A DNA stretch of 64,000 bases from Cyprinodon diabolis (Eukaryota; Chordata; Actinopteri; Cyprinodontiformes; Cyprinodontidae), in contig CM060064.1 in NCBI GenBank assembly GCA_030533445.1, positions 7,912,879 to 7,976,878 on the forward strand, given 5' to 3'. The notes under the pieces are model-generated. The model had not been told where the DNA came from. It searched no databases and worked only from the letters and a program-made list of their open reading frames with translations. The position numbers and the translations under genes are program-made. Of this stretch, positions 47,127 through 57,560 are shown one piece after another; the stretch's first letter is position 1; every line of letters starts with the position of its first letter.

Positions 47127-47869
47127 TAATTAGTATTGAGACCAGATATTGAGTATCAATACTTTTTGGAGGATCAATATTTTTGAAAACACTAATCACC
47201 GATGAACTTTAACCCACTTTGTTCTTTCAAGCTTGTTGATCTATATTTGATTGTGCTTGATCTTCATTATATTAAATTTTCATTTGAAAAAGGTAGTTTA
47301 AACAGGAACTACTTCAGCTTGAGCCCATATTTGGAAATATTCCACTTTAAAAAGCTCTTCAAACCAAAATTCCTGTGTGAAAAGAAATCATTTTGCAAAT
47401 ATCTTTGGCAAAGCAAACCCTTTCAGATGCAGAACATCCATGCAGTGCCAGGTCTGCAGTACTGGCACAGAAAGTAGTTGATGTCTGTTCTACTAATTAA
47501 ACTCACCGGAATATCAGAGTAGAATAAATGCTGTAGGGAGGAGAATAACATAGAAGGAGAGACAGAAAAGAGTAAAACTGAAGCATTTAATAGCTCTCAA
47601 AAGACACATTTTTAAATCTTTTTTTTTTTTTTTTTTGCAGATCTAATTGTTCTTATCCGGCTTGTAAAAGTTTCTAATATAAACTAATCATTATTATCAT
47701 TTCCCCGTTTACCACAATATTGTTTTATTTTTTAGCATTATTACTTTTTTAATTTTTCTTAAATATATTTTGTTTTTTTAACTTTCTGGTCTACTATTAT
47801 TTCCATATTCAGCATCTTTGATCTCCATTCTGAGTTTTCAGGAGTGACTTTTCCTCAGATTTAACTGAA
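47127..47869. other. unassigned
   Basis: No gene is recognised. A T-rich run lies near 47617-47637. Confidence 0.3.
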
Positions 47870-48012
47870 TCCATGTTCAAACACACCTGAATCAAATTAA
47901 TGGCGCATGTATGGCACTGAAGAGATAATTGAGCCATTTCTGCTGTTTTAGAGCAGGGATGCATTTAAACGTTGCAGGGCAGCAGCTCTTAAAGACTGGA
48001 GTTTGAGACCCC
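47870..48012 (-). repeat. hAT-like MITE fragment
   Basis: The right end CTGGAGTTTGAGACCCCTA and the upstream TTGCAGGGCAGCAGCTC resemble the end of a fish MITE class starting TAGGGGTCTCAAACTCCAG, with the same general plan as the 18302-18504 element. The other end is not resolved. Confidence 0.45.
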
Positions 48013-48384
48013 TATTCTACATCATCAACCTGCTGTAGAAATACAGACGGAAACACGATGCAAATGCAGCCAAAGAAAAGGGGCTTCTCGTCCTGACTGA
48101 AAGCACAATGGCTGCCTGGGCCGTGTTCCTGCATGACTTTATTTAAGGAAGCTAAGGAGGTTTGGCTCCTGCTGGGAGGGAATTCAGCAGAATGACTTGG
48201 TCAACAATGAGTGCCTCAGAATGGAGGTGGAGCCCACAGTAGCACCTGATTATTTCAGTCTAGATGTGCAAAGCTGGTAGACTCGTGCAGCACATGACCT
48301 GTGCCTTTGATTGCTCTTAAAGAAAAATGGGAAAAGACTTATGTCCTTTCAATTCCACATCACCTGGATCCTAATAAATACATT

Positions 48385-48755
48385 AGATCAAATCAAAGTT
48401 TATATAGCACTTTACAACACCAGAAAGAAAAAAATAAAAAATCACAAGCATAAAACAAGCCTAAGTTTTAAAAGCTAGTTTAAAAAAATTAGTCTTTAAT
48501 CTGGACTTAAAAAGGTGCAGATCAGTGAGAATCTGCACACCGAGGTGCAGATTTTTCCACAGTTGAGGTGCGATAACCACAAAGGAATCATCGCCCCACT
48601 GTTTATACCGGGACCTGGGGACGTCCGGAACCATTTGATCAGCAGACCGGAGAGCTATGCTGGGCGATGTACCGGCAACATCTCAGTTTAATATAGCGGA
48701 GCCAGATCATGAAGGGCTTTAAAAACAAGTGCTAAAACTTTAAAATCATTAGACT
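48385..48755. repeat. dispersed repeat of unknown class
   Basis: TTTATATAGCACTTTACAA, GTGCAGATTTTTCCACAG and AGATCATGAAGGGCTTTAAA have the flavour of the R3-type fish repeats (a cis string of ATAGCAC-TTTACA then non-coding body), but I find no second copy in this window. Confidence 0.4.
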
Positions 48756-48795
48756 ATAATACATTAGAGTTTGCGATCAAAGATAAATATCTTTT

Positions 48796-48910
48796 CAATC
48801 CGACCTGTGGTCCTTTGCCGCATGTCTCTCCCCTCTCATACCCAGTTTCCTATAAGCCTACTGTACGAAAAACGAGCCACTAGTGCCGTAAAGAAAAAAA
48901 AAAAAAAAAA
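48796..48910 (+). repeat. tRNA-derived SINE, 5'-truncated
   Basis: It starts at the end of the tRNA-like head (AATCCGACCTGTGGTCC) and contains CCCGCATGTC-type body sequence, CATACCCAGTTTCCT, CGAGCCACTAGTGCCG and an A run at about 48892-48911. It is the intact 3' counterpart of the SINE split by the hAT-like element at 3686-4573. Confidence 0.8.
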
Positions 48911-48944
48911 AGCTGGTGCCATGTTTGCTAATTACTTCGGTTTC

Positions 48945-49628
48945 ACATTTCCACTACCCTTGAATAAACGTGCAGAGACCGGTCCGAGCTCAGTAACTGA
49001 GATAATTTATGGTGTGTAAATGGAAAGCAAACTGAACTGAACCGAGCTAGACACAACCAAACTGAGCTAACTGCAGACCAGTTCCACAGGTGGGCTCGGC
49101 TCGGCTTTTCCCTGGCTCAGTTCTCTGATGACAAGCGCGCATGAGCAGAACGCGTCATCTCCGTCTGGCTGCACATCGCGGTTCACACTCCATTCCAGTA
49201 GTTGGCGGTAATGCCAACCAACACCAAACAGAAGAACAATTAACAACAATCAAAATCTTCTGCACGCAACATTTTAAATAATGGCATTTTAAACAATAAC
49301 AACGAAGTACAGCAATAATAATCAAGCATAACTTTCTGAATGTGACGGGCGCCGCCATTTTGATTTGCTTGATTCCCTCCTTATTCGTCTCCTTCTTCTT
49401 GTGGTTTATGGCGGTTGGCAAACAACTTTTGGGGCATTACCGCCACCAACTGCTTGATTTCCTCCTTCAATACTGGCAGTAATACCGCAGATCGTCACTA
49501 GGAGGCGAGGAGTTGAGGAACCAAGATGTGTAAATGGTCGTCAGAACCGAGCTGGGCCTGGTTAACGGATCCGAGCTCGGACCGGTCTCGGCATCGATCG
49601 GTTTTTCAAGGGTAGTGTAAATGGGGTA
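48945..49628. mobile_element. inverted-repeat MITE with CCACTACCCTTGA ends
   Basis: The left end TTTCCACTACCCTTGAATAA and the right end TTTTTCAAGGGTAGTGTAAA are inverted near-complements. GAGACCGGTCCGAGCTC is inverted as GAGCTCGGACCGGTCTC. It is about 680 bp and non-coding. The frames at 49067-49421 inside it are not recognised. Confidence 0.7.
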
Positions 49629-49852
49629 ACGTTTTTTTAATTTTACGTTTTTATAAAACATATAACACCATGTGAACAAGGGATGCGAATTATCAATTGA
49701 TGAATTTATTTAAAGGTGATTGACTTTATCAATCAGCTAGAGGTTTATTGATAAGCGGCCATTTCCTTTAAAAACTGAGACTTCTCCTCTATTAAAATAA
49801 TTTTTTCTTAATATAAAGGACTACATGTTTTTTACACTAAGCAGGAGGTATG

Positions 49853-50426
49853 CAGAGGTCTCATGTTTGACTGTTTACTGAGACTTGACTCTGGACTTGA
49901 AGACAGAGTATCGAGTTAAGATAATTTCTCTCGTCAAATTCATAAACTTTGAATTTCAGTTCTTTCATTCAAAGTTGAATTGTATGTTAAATGTAAATAT
50001 TTGACTGCCTCCTTTTTAAAATCTGTATGAATCCCATTTATTTTGTTATAAAAAATGTGTAACTAAGCATTTTCTAATAGGACCAAGTTACCTAAATGTA
50101 GCTACCAACGAAGAGATGCTTCCTGCGGTTAGTTTCTGCAATGTTAGATGCTGGACATCTGGCCCTTTTTGCATGATGCAATTTTTGTTGTTGAGTACTT
50201 TGAAGTTTTAAAATGGCCACTGAAGTCTACTTTTAAATAAAATATGTTCTAAAATTAAATCTTGAGTAAAATCTCAAGTTAACAGGTTCAAGTCCGATTC
50301 AAGTCCGAGTCGTAGGTGTGAAAGTCAGAGTCAAGTCTCTGGGCATTTTTTCCCGGTCAAATCTATAGTCCTAAAATTAACTACTTGACTCGAGTCCAAG
50401 TCCTGTGGCTCGAGTCCCCACCTCTA
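49853..50426. repeat. hAT-like element, probable, CTCGAGTCC-rich
   Basis: The right end GACTCGAGTCCAAGTCC then GAGTCCCCACCTCTAC fits a fish repeat class starting AGAGGTGGGGACTCGAG. The left end near 49853 (CAGAGGTCTCATG, GACTTGACTCTGGACTTG) is weaker. No transposase is seen. Confidence 0.45.
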
Positions 50427-50482
50427 CAATATACTGAATGAAACATTTTAAACTGTACTTTATATTCATATTTTAGTCATTT

Positions 50483-51370
50483 ATGTTACCAGCTGTATTA
50501 AATACTAGTGTTTCACCAATACTGTTTGTCAGCGTAGTTTCCAGAGGATGGAGGCGCTACCAGGAGACAAGCCAGTACACCAGGAGATGTGAACAAGGGG
50601 GTAGGAGGGCAACAACCCAGCAGCAGGACTGCTACCTCTGCCTTTCTGCAAGGGGGAACAGGAGGAGCACTGCCAGAACCTTGCAAAATGATCTCCAGGT
50701 CAAAAATGTGCATGTGTCTGCATAAACGGTTAGAAACCGAATGTATGAGGATGGTGTGAGGGCCTCATGTCCACAGATAGGAGCTGATCTCACAGCTGAA
50801 CACCGTGCAGGATGCTTGGCATTTGCCAGTGAACATCAGAACGGTTAAATTTGCCGCTGGCGCAGCAAATGAAAGCAGGTTCACACTGAGCACAGGTGAC
50901 AGACGTGACAGAGTCTGGAGACCCTGTGGAGAGTGGTCTGCTGTCTGCATGACCGGTTTGACAGTGGGTCAGTAATGGTGTGGGGTGCCATTTATTTGGA
51001 GGCCAGCACAATCTTGCTCGCCAGAGGAAGCATAAGGTACTGAGATGAGATCTTCAGACCCTTAGTGAGACCATATGCTGGTACAGTTGGCTCTGGGTGC
51101 CTCCTTAGCAGGACAATGCAAGACCTCATGTAGCTGGAGTTCGGTCAGAACCTCCTGTGAGATGAAGGCATTGAGGCAATGAACAGGCCCGCCCTTTCCC
51201 CAGAACTGAATCTGATTGAATACGTGGGACATCATGTCTTCATCTATCCACCAACATCACATTGCACCACAGGCTGTCCAGGTGTTGGCAGATGCTTTAG
51301 TCCAGGTCTGGGATGAGATCCCTCAGGAGACCATCCGCCACCTCATCAGGAGCATGCCCAGGTGTTGAAG
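50483..51370 (+). pseudogene. decayed Tc1-type transposase
   Basis: The frame is broken by many stops and shifts, but fragments line up in order with a Tc1-type transposase. These are [16 protein letters not shown] (50660-50725), a GSVMVWGA box (about 50965-50990), SPELNLIEY (about 51200-51225; the usual form is SPDLNPIE) and EIPQETIRHLIRSMP (about 51315-51360). The likely right end of the element, CTTGCAGTGT, is near 51660. This is a fourth Tc1-type lineage, older than the other three. Function is lost. Confidence 0.75.
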
Positions 51371-51667
51371 GGAGGTCATACGGGCACATGGAGGCTAGAC
51401 ACAATACTGTCACCTCATTTTGACCTATTTTAATGACATTACATCAAAGTTGGATCAGCCTTTAGTGTGTTTTTCCATTTTAACTGTGTGACTCCATATC
51501 CAGGCCCCAGATGGTTAATAAATGGGAAATCCATTGATTATTTTTGTGTGAATTTGTTGTCAGCACATTCAACTTTGTACAGAACAAAGTATTCAATGAG
51601 AACATTTCATTCATTCAGATCTAGGATGTGTTATTTGAGTGTTCTCTATATTTTTTTTCTTGCAGTG

Positions 51668-53117
51668 TGAGTGGGCTGCCGAAAATCCTGGGGAAATCCT
51701 GGGCTTTTTCTCCCGAAATCAGCATTTTCTTTTGAAATGATGCTGCTAATATGCTACAGCAAGTGAGAAGGCTGTTCTTGCTGACTCTGCAGCCAATTTA
51801 CTCCTGGGTAATGTGCTAAAGCTGGTCCCGACAGGGGCCTCTATCGCCTCCCTGCTTTAATTTACCTGCAGCAGATGAAGAACAACCTTCCCGGCAGTTA
51901 ATCAGGGCTTTCAGACTGTAAACACATCACCAGCTGCAATCAGTCTGCAGACGGCTAACAGGTCACAAGTGTGATTTACATTTGATCAGATGAAGACATA
52001 AAAAAGCCGAAGTCTCTGCGTGCCTACATGAAGCTCAATAAGATACACGCAGCAGCAGTGACGGGTCACGGCGAAGGTTTCCAAAACTAAAATAACAAAC
52101 AATACATAAAACAAAGTCTCACTATGAAAGATTTATTCTTGTATTTGTGAATAAAAAGCAAATAAGACCAAAGTGTGTGATTTATAATGTAGGGATACAG
52201 AAAAGCTGGGAAATAATTTACAAGAAGATCAAACTGTGTATCGGTTTTTCTGCCTATTTGAAGATCTCTTCAGTCAGATGAAATAAAAAAAAACATCTGA
52301 TTCAACAAACGAAAAGTGCTGGAATACAAACAACACACTGTTTAAATCCCCGGTAAGTTACATAATTAGATGAGTCAATTTACTGTTGCCTTTCTAATAT
52401 CCATTTCTATCAGATAATTTATTTAGCTGAAGACCGGATGCATTCATTATTTATAGCATTGTTAATGATTGACGGTTATAATTTATTTACAAGGCACTTT
52501 GATTGTTAAGCTTTAAACTATGTGAACCAGACATCATTTCTTTTATTACAATAAATGTGTATTTTTTTCCCCCAGTCTTAAATAATCCTTCCTTCAGTTT
52601 TATTCAGTTCCATATTAATTAATTAACCTCCTAACCTTTCAGTTCTCTCCATTACGATGATCCTGCTAAACAGGCGGCTTGGCTCATGTGAATTCACACA
52701 ACGTTCACTCAGATATTGAACCCGACCTTGCTTCTTCACAACAATATAGCGTTTTATGTAAGTATGCTGTATGCATTGTGTCCACTGCTCCGCCGCGTTA
52801 TCTAACTCTCTTCTTCTTCTTTTATGATGAGTCATGAGCCCAACCCTAGGCAACAGAGCTGGGGAGGGAAAGGGGGGGGGGGGATTCCAGACCAATCCAG
52901 CAGCAGCCAGGAAGAGATGGAGGGAAAATGGGCAGTTTATTTTAAGAAGCCTCTGTACCACTGGGTAGATTTGTCAGAAATCATTTAGAGACGCTCCAGT
53001 GGAACTTACAAATGAGAGGTATTTATATGAATATATAGTGTATGAGGAGGATATGTAGGGTATTTTTGTGTAATATTGCAATAATAATAATCATAATAAT
53101 TAATAATAAATATGTTT
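51668..53117. other. unassigned stretch, no gene recognised
   Basis: About 1.4 kb. A G-run (GGGGGGGGGGGG) lies near 52871. The 112-codon minus frame at 52623-52961 has no motif. Confidence 0.35.
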
Positions 53118-53355
53118 TTTTCTTGTTTCAGCTTTTATTGTCATTACATTGTTACAACTACAGAGCAACGGAATGAAATCTCTGCATTTAACCCAGTGGG
53201 GGGCAGCGGACTGCTATTGTGCAGCACCCGGAGAGCAGTGTGGGATTAAGGGGGCTTTGCTCAGGGACACAGAGTGCCTGTCTGCGGGAGTAGGGCTCGA
53301 ACTCAGAACCTCTGGATTCTAAGCGCAATGCCCTAACCGCTAAGACACCACTCCA
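53118..53355 (-). repeat. tRNA-derived SINE, full length
   Basis: On the minus strand it opens GGAGTGGTGTCTTAGCGGTT (A-box region) and has the B-box GTTCGAGCCC (53293-53302). It continues with GTGTCCCTGAGCAAAGCCC and CACACTGCTCTCCGGGTG, and ends in ACAATAAAAGC. The body pattern is shared with the plus-strand SINE at 24294. RNA polymerase III would transcribe it leftward. Confidence 0.85.
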
Positions 53356-53458
53356 TGCATATGAAATGTCCAGTTTTTATAAGCATGGAGTGTTTCTACA
53401 GTAGGAATTAAAACAAATCCAGATGTTGTCTATGGAGTGAAATATCTGCCAAAATGTT

Positions 53459-53540
53459 GCATACAAAAAAAAACATGTAGCGCATACAAAAAAAAACATG
53501 TAGCGCACACACAAAGCATGTTGCGCACACACAAAGGATG

Positions 53541-53541
<1 letters not shown>
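53459..53541. repeat. short tandem repeat (ACATGTAGCGC type)
   Basis: Four units of 20-23 bp: two carry GCATACAAAAAAAAACATGTA, then two shorter ones carry CGCACACACAAAG and CATGTT or GATGTT. It directly precedes the TA tract. Confidence 0.8.

Positions 53542-53599
<58 letters not shown>
53542..53599. repeat. (TA)n microsatellite, left of transposon
   Basis: About 58 bp of TA up to the transposon end. With 54848-54895 it forms one tract split by the insertion. Confidence 0.97.
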
Positions 53600-53602
<3 letters not shown>

Positions 53603-53679
53603 TATATTGCCAAAAGTATTTGCTCACCCATCCAAATTATTGGAATCAAGTGTTCCAATCACTTCCATGGCCACAGGTG

Positions 53680-53686
53680 TATAAAT
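53680..53686 (+). promoter_or_regulatory. TATA-like box of the transposase
   Basis: TATAAAT lies 48 bp before the chosen ATG, inside the element. The call rests on position and sequence only. Confidence 0.4.
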
Positions 53687-53733
53687 TCAAGCACCTAGGC
53701 ATGCAGACTGTTTTTACAAACATTTGTGAAAGA

Positions 53734-54765
53734 ATGGGTCGCTCTCAGGAGCTCAGTGAATTCCAGCGTGGAACTGTGATAGGATGCCACCTGTGCAACA
53801 AATCCAGTCGTGAAATTTCCTCGCTCCTAAATATTCCACAGTCAACTGTCAGCTGTATTATAAGAAAATGGAAGTGTTTGGGAACGACAGCAACTCAGCC
53901 ACGAAGTGGTAGGCCACGTAAACTGACGGAGCGGGGTCAGCGGATGCTGAAGCGCATAGTGCGAAGAGGTCGCCAACTTTCTGCAGAGTCAATCACTACA
54001 GACCTCCAAACTTCATGTGGCCTTCAGATTAGCTCAAGAACAGTGCGCAGAGAGCTTCATGGAATGGGTTTCCATGGTCGAGCAGCTGCATCCAAGCCAT
54101 ACATAACCAAGTGCAATGCAAAGCGTCGGATGCGGTGGTGTAAAGCACGCCGCCACTGGACTCTAGAGCAGTGGAGACGCGTTCTCTGGAGTGACGAATC
54201 GCACTTCTCCATCTGGCAATCTGATGGACGGGTCTGGGTTTGGCGGTTGCCAGGAGAACGGTACTTGTCTGACTGCATTGTGCCAAGTGTAAAGTTTGGT
54301 GGAGGGGGGATTATGGTGTGGGGTTGTTTTTCAGGAGCTGGGCTTGGCCCCTTAGTTCCAGTGAAAGGAACTCTGAATGCTTCAGCATACCAAGACATTT
54401 TGGACAATTCCATGCTCCCAACTTTGTGGGAACAGTTTGGAGCTGGCCCCTTCCTCTTCCAACATGACTGTGCACCAGTGCACAAAGCAAGGTCCATAAA
54501 GACATGGATGACAGAGTCTGGTGTGGATGAACTTGACTGGCCTGCACAGAGTCCTGACCTCAACCCGATAGAACACCTTTGGGATGAATTAGAGCGGAGA
54601 CTGAGAGCCAGGCCTTCTCGTCCAACATCAGTGTGCGACCTCACAAATGCGCTTCTGGAAGAATGGTCAAAAATTCCCATAAACACACTCCTAAACCTTG
54701 TGGACAGCCTTCCCAGAAGAGTTGAAGCTGTTCTAGCTGCAAAGGGTGGACCGACGTCATATTGA
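53734..54765 (+). CDS. Tc1-type transposase, 343 aa, intact
   Basis: A DD34E transposase of the Tc1 family that cuts and pastes its own element at TA. Residues 1-110 hold the helix-turn-helix parts ([19 protein letters not shown], 25-43) and the hook SGRPRKL at 58-64. The catalytic residues are D154 in WSDESH, D245 in FQHDCAPVH and E280 in NPIEH, with 34 residues between the last two. The glycine box FGGGG is at 188-192. I chose the start at 53734 because it gives MGRSQEL and the usual 343 residues; the open frame runs 99 codons further upstream through the TA tract, which is an accident of insertion. There are no stops. Compared with the other copy, codon 152 is Trp rather than stop and codon 157 is His rather than Arg; which is ancestral at 157 is not known. 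Confidence 0.95.
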   Translation: MGRSQELSEFQRGTVIGCHLCNKSSREISSLLNIPQSTVSCIIRKWKCLGTTATQPRSGRPRKLTERGQRMLKRIVRRGRQLSAESITTDLQTSCGLQISSRTVRRELHGMGFHGRAAASKPYITKCNAKRRMRWCKARRHWTLEQWRRVLWSDESHFSIWQSDGRVWVWRLPGERYLSDCIVPSVKFGGGGIMVWGCFSGAGLGPLVPVKGTLNASAYQDILDNSMLPTLWEQFGAGPFLFQHDCAPVHKARSIKTWMTESGVDELDWPAQSPDLNPIEHLWDELERRLRARPSRPTSVCDLTNALLEEWSKIPINTLLNLVDSLPRRVEAVLAAKGGPTSY

Positions 54766-54844
54766 ACCCTATGGATTAGGAACGGGATGTCACTTAAGCT
54801 CATATGTGAGTCAAGGCAGGTGAGCAAATACTTTTGGCAATATA

Positions 54845-54847
<3 letters not shown>

Positions 54848-54895
<48 letters not shown>
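54848..54895. repeat. (TA)n microsatellite, right of transposon
   Basis: About 48 bp of TA directly after the element. Confidence 0.97.
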
Positions 54896-54897
<2 letters not shown>

Positions 54898-55429
54898 AAA
54901 AATCGAAATAAAGCTGGTTTCAGAGTGGGTTCCATGAAAGAAAAATCACTTTTATCGCAATGTTTATCTTTACAAATGTTTTACATTTAAGAACCAAGAC
55001 AAAAACCTCAGGGATCTGCCAGATAATTAACAGCTTTGAATAACAAACAATATAACAAATATTTAACAAAACAAACAGGGCTGAAAAAAGGCCTCTGATT
55101 CCCAAACTGTAATCATTTCTCAGCCCTCAGGTGTTACAACTGTCCCTAAAAATACATCAAATCAGCAGTAAGTTGGACCACATATCTAAAAAGACGTTTT
55201 TTCTCGAGTCCGGATACCAAAGGTTATCTAAAGCCGCAGCCTATGGGTCTCATAACATTGGCAGGATTAGTCCTCTCTGCTAGATGCACTTTAATACACA
55301 AACAAACCAAAAGTGATGCATAATTGAGATGAAATACAGTTAAAAAGCCGCGTGTCCTCAGTCCAAGCGTCCACATACCTCTGAAGACATTGGTTGCTGC
55401 TCTCTTATTAATGGCAGCCCTGTATAAGT
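54896..55429. other. unassigned
   Basis: No gene is recognised up to the exon-like fragment. Confidence 0.3.
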
Positions 55430-55576
55430 CACTGGACCCCAAATTAGTCACAGTGCATTGACTTTAAATACACATTAACATGAATACCATATTCTATATC
55501 AATGCACACATTCAGCGACATACAGAAGCTCTTTCAAGCTGGGCACCGTTTCATTTACAACACCTGTCCCATCAAC
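55430..55576 (-). repeat. exon-like duplicated fragment, copy 2
   Basis: The minus-strand block 55498-55576 matches 12667-12745 at 76 of 79 positions, and a second short match (near 55455-55485) follows after a shorter gap. In the shared frame it reads openly for 25 codons to TGA. The two flanks of the block differ between copies. Confidence 0.6.
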
Positions 55577-56366
55577 CAGGAATCAGAATAACTTTAATAA
55601 TCCCAGGGAGAAATTACTTTGGTTACATTACTACATCTGTAATAGAGTGACTATTGGACAAGTTTGATATTAAACAATTTCATAAAATATATATAATTAG
55701 GGGTCCCCGCTTCATCTCGCCATCAGTTTGGGGGCCCTTGGCCTGGAAAATATTGAACCCCCCTGCCCTAACCCCTTACTTTTACTCACTGCTGGACATT
55801 GACTGGAACACTGGAGCCTGATACATATTCTAGACATGGCAGCTCCCTATAGATATAATCATCTAGATCGCCACAGTTGATCTGCAAGTTTAACCACTTA
55901 CAGCATTTGTCTGAACACCAAATAAAGGCATAAAGCAGAACGGTCCAGTCTTCATATTCTAGCCTAACTGGAGTACTTTATCCATTACACGTCATTCCCC
56001 TCCAGGCCACTTCAGCTGTAGTACATTAGGGTGGAAGATGGAGACATCATGAGAGGGAAAAAAGATTAACCAAAGGCTGCACTGCAGACGAGGAAAGAGG
56101 AGGGAAGTGGAACAAGCAGTTGGCTTTGTGTAGGAGGCTGATGAGCACTAGAGAGTTGTTCACAACACAACCTGCTTGTGAACTCTGAAGTGAATTATAC
56201 AAGAAGTCACTTTTTTTATATCATCATCCATGCTTAAATTGTGTAGGTCTTTAAAAAGTATTTACAAATTATTATTATTATTTTTCTTTGTTATTTAGTA
56301 AATACAGAAAGCAGATTTAAGATGATTATTTTGTTTAAAGAAAAAGAGCCACCCAAAACCGATGTT
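55577..56366. other. unassigned, with a repeat-like tract
   Basis: 55580-55640 (AATCAGAATAACTTTAATAA, CCCAGGGAGAAATTAC) resembles the tail of a widespread fish repeat. The remainder is unassigned. Confidence 0.3.
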
Positions 56367-56680
56367 CTGTCAGATCAGCATACCCATAGTCAATACCCGT
56401 ATATCCCTTTAGTTTATCCCTTTAGCTTTGTACTAAAAATAAACTTTAAACTACGTCAAAAACATTTTTATGACTTACTTTTTGGTGTTTTTTGACCTTA
56501 GATTGATTTTTACATGACTAAAGTGATACACACCCATTGAGGTAGTTTAAAGTCTGTTTTTCGTACAAAACTAAAGGAATAAACTAAAGGGACAGATGCA
56601 AATCTGACATCTTGCGCATGCGTATTGGCTATAGGTATGCTGGTCTGGTCTGATGGGGTATGCTCATCTGACAGGACAGT
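56367..56680. mobile_element. MITE with CTGTCAGAT-GCATACCC ends
   Basis: The left CTGTCAGATCAGCATACCC and the right GGGTATGCTCATCTGACAG are inverted near-complements. CCCTTTAGTTTATCCCTTTAG is inverted as CTAAAGGAATAAACTAAAGGG. An extra CAGACCAGACCAGCATACC is duplicated at the right end. It is about 310 bp and non-coding. Confidence 0.7.
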
Positions 56681-57325
56681 TGCCATGGCTTCAATCTAAG
56701 GAAAGTTACAAACAGATGAGAAACTAAGTTACTGACATCTAATACTAAGACAAAGGTTTACTAAAGGATTTTTACCATTATTGTTAATAATAATTTGGGA
56801 TTAAACTTTAGACTAATCTGAAATGGGGGGAAACTGTGGAACAAACCTTCCTATGGGTGACCGGTCTACCAAAACTACTCCAAGAGTTCATTGACGATTT
56901 ATCCAGGAAGTGAAAAAAATGAGAACCAAGAGAAACATCTAAAGCAATGTTGAGCTCACTAATGAAGGGGTAGAAAGATATAAGTAAACCTAAACAATGT
57001 ATCTATAAAAAATTTATCTGCAAAATATATTATATTCAACAAAAAACAAAAACAAAAACTTAGTTAAGCTAATTGTGGAAAATGGCAATAAAACAATAAA
57101 AATCCTATCAAATTTATAGTCCCCACACTGCAGATATATTAGAATATTTCCTTAAATTACAGCCAAACCCATTTACACAGTAACAGATAAAAACATTTAG
57201 ATAAACCAAACATTACCGCCACATATCTGCCTCAATAACCATTAAAACAACTATTTTCATTATTTTCAGACGAGCTATTCACATACTTGGATTATATTAA
57301 ACTGAACTTCCAATATTCACCACCA
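56681..57325. other. unassigned
   Basis: No gene is recognised in this AT-rich stretch. Confidence 0.3.
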
Positions 57326-57560
57326 TTTGGCGCTAAGTAACATTTTCTCTGATCACGGAGCAGCCGGCTTGCTTGGTCTCGCAATGAATCCTGGGATAAC
57401 CAAGGATAGAGAGGATACATCGGACCCGTCTTTCAATTTGGGCAAAAAGAAGGATGCATTTGTAGGCCGCATAACGAGGAGTGTTGGAATCCGTCTAGAC
57501 CTCGGTACCACGCTATGACGACGAATCTGGCCTTCAGAGGAAGCAGTCCATAAATTCAAA
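57326..57560 (+). repeat. repeat-like island, low confidence
   Basis: GCAATGAATCCTGGGATAACC and GAAGGATGCATTTGTAGGCC resemble a fish transposon-type repeat. The open 63-codon frame at 57327-57518 is not a recognised protein. Confidence 0.3.

Larger units (their letters stand above)
53600..54847 (+). mobile_element. Tc1-type transposon, 1248 bp, copy 2 (intact)
   Basis: Perfect 29-bp inverted ends at 53600-53628 and 54819-54847 (CACTATATTGCCAAAAG start), with TA flanks. Same length as 35713-36960 and inverted relative to it. The two copies differ at two bases in my reading. It carries an open transposase and sits within a TA microsatellite. Confidence 0.96.

Noticed and set aside
54057..54935. 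292-codon minus-strand open frame, and its counterpart at 35733-36503
   Set aside because: Antisense to the 1248-bp transposon's transposase in both copies. Its apparent conservation follows from the near-identity of the two elements.
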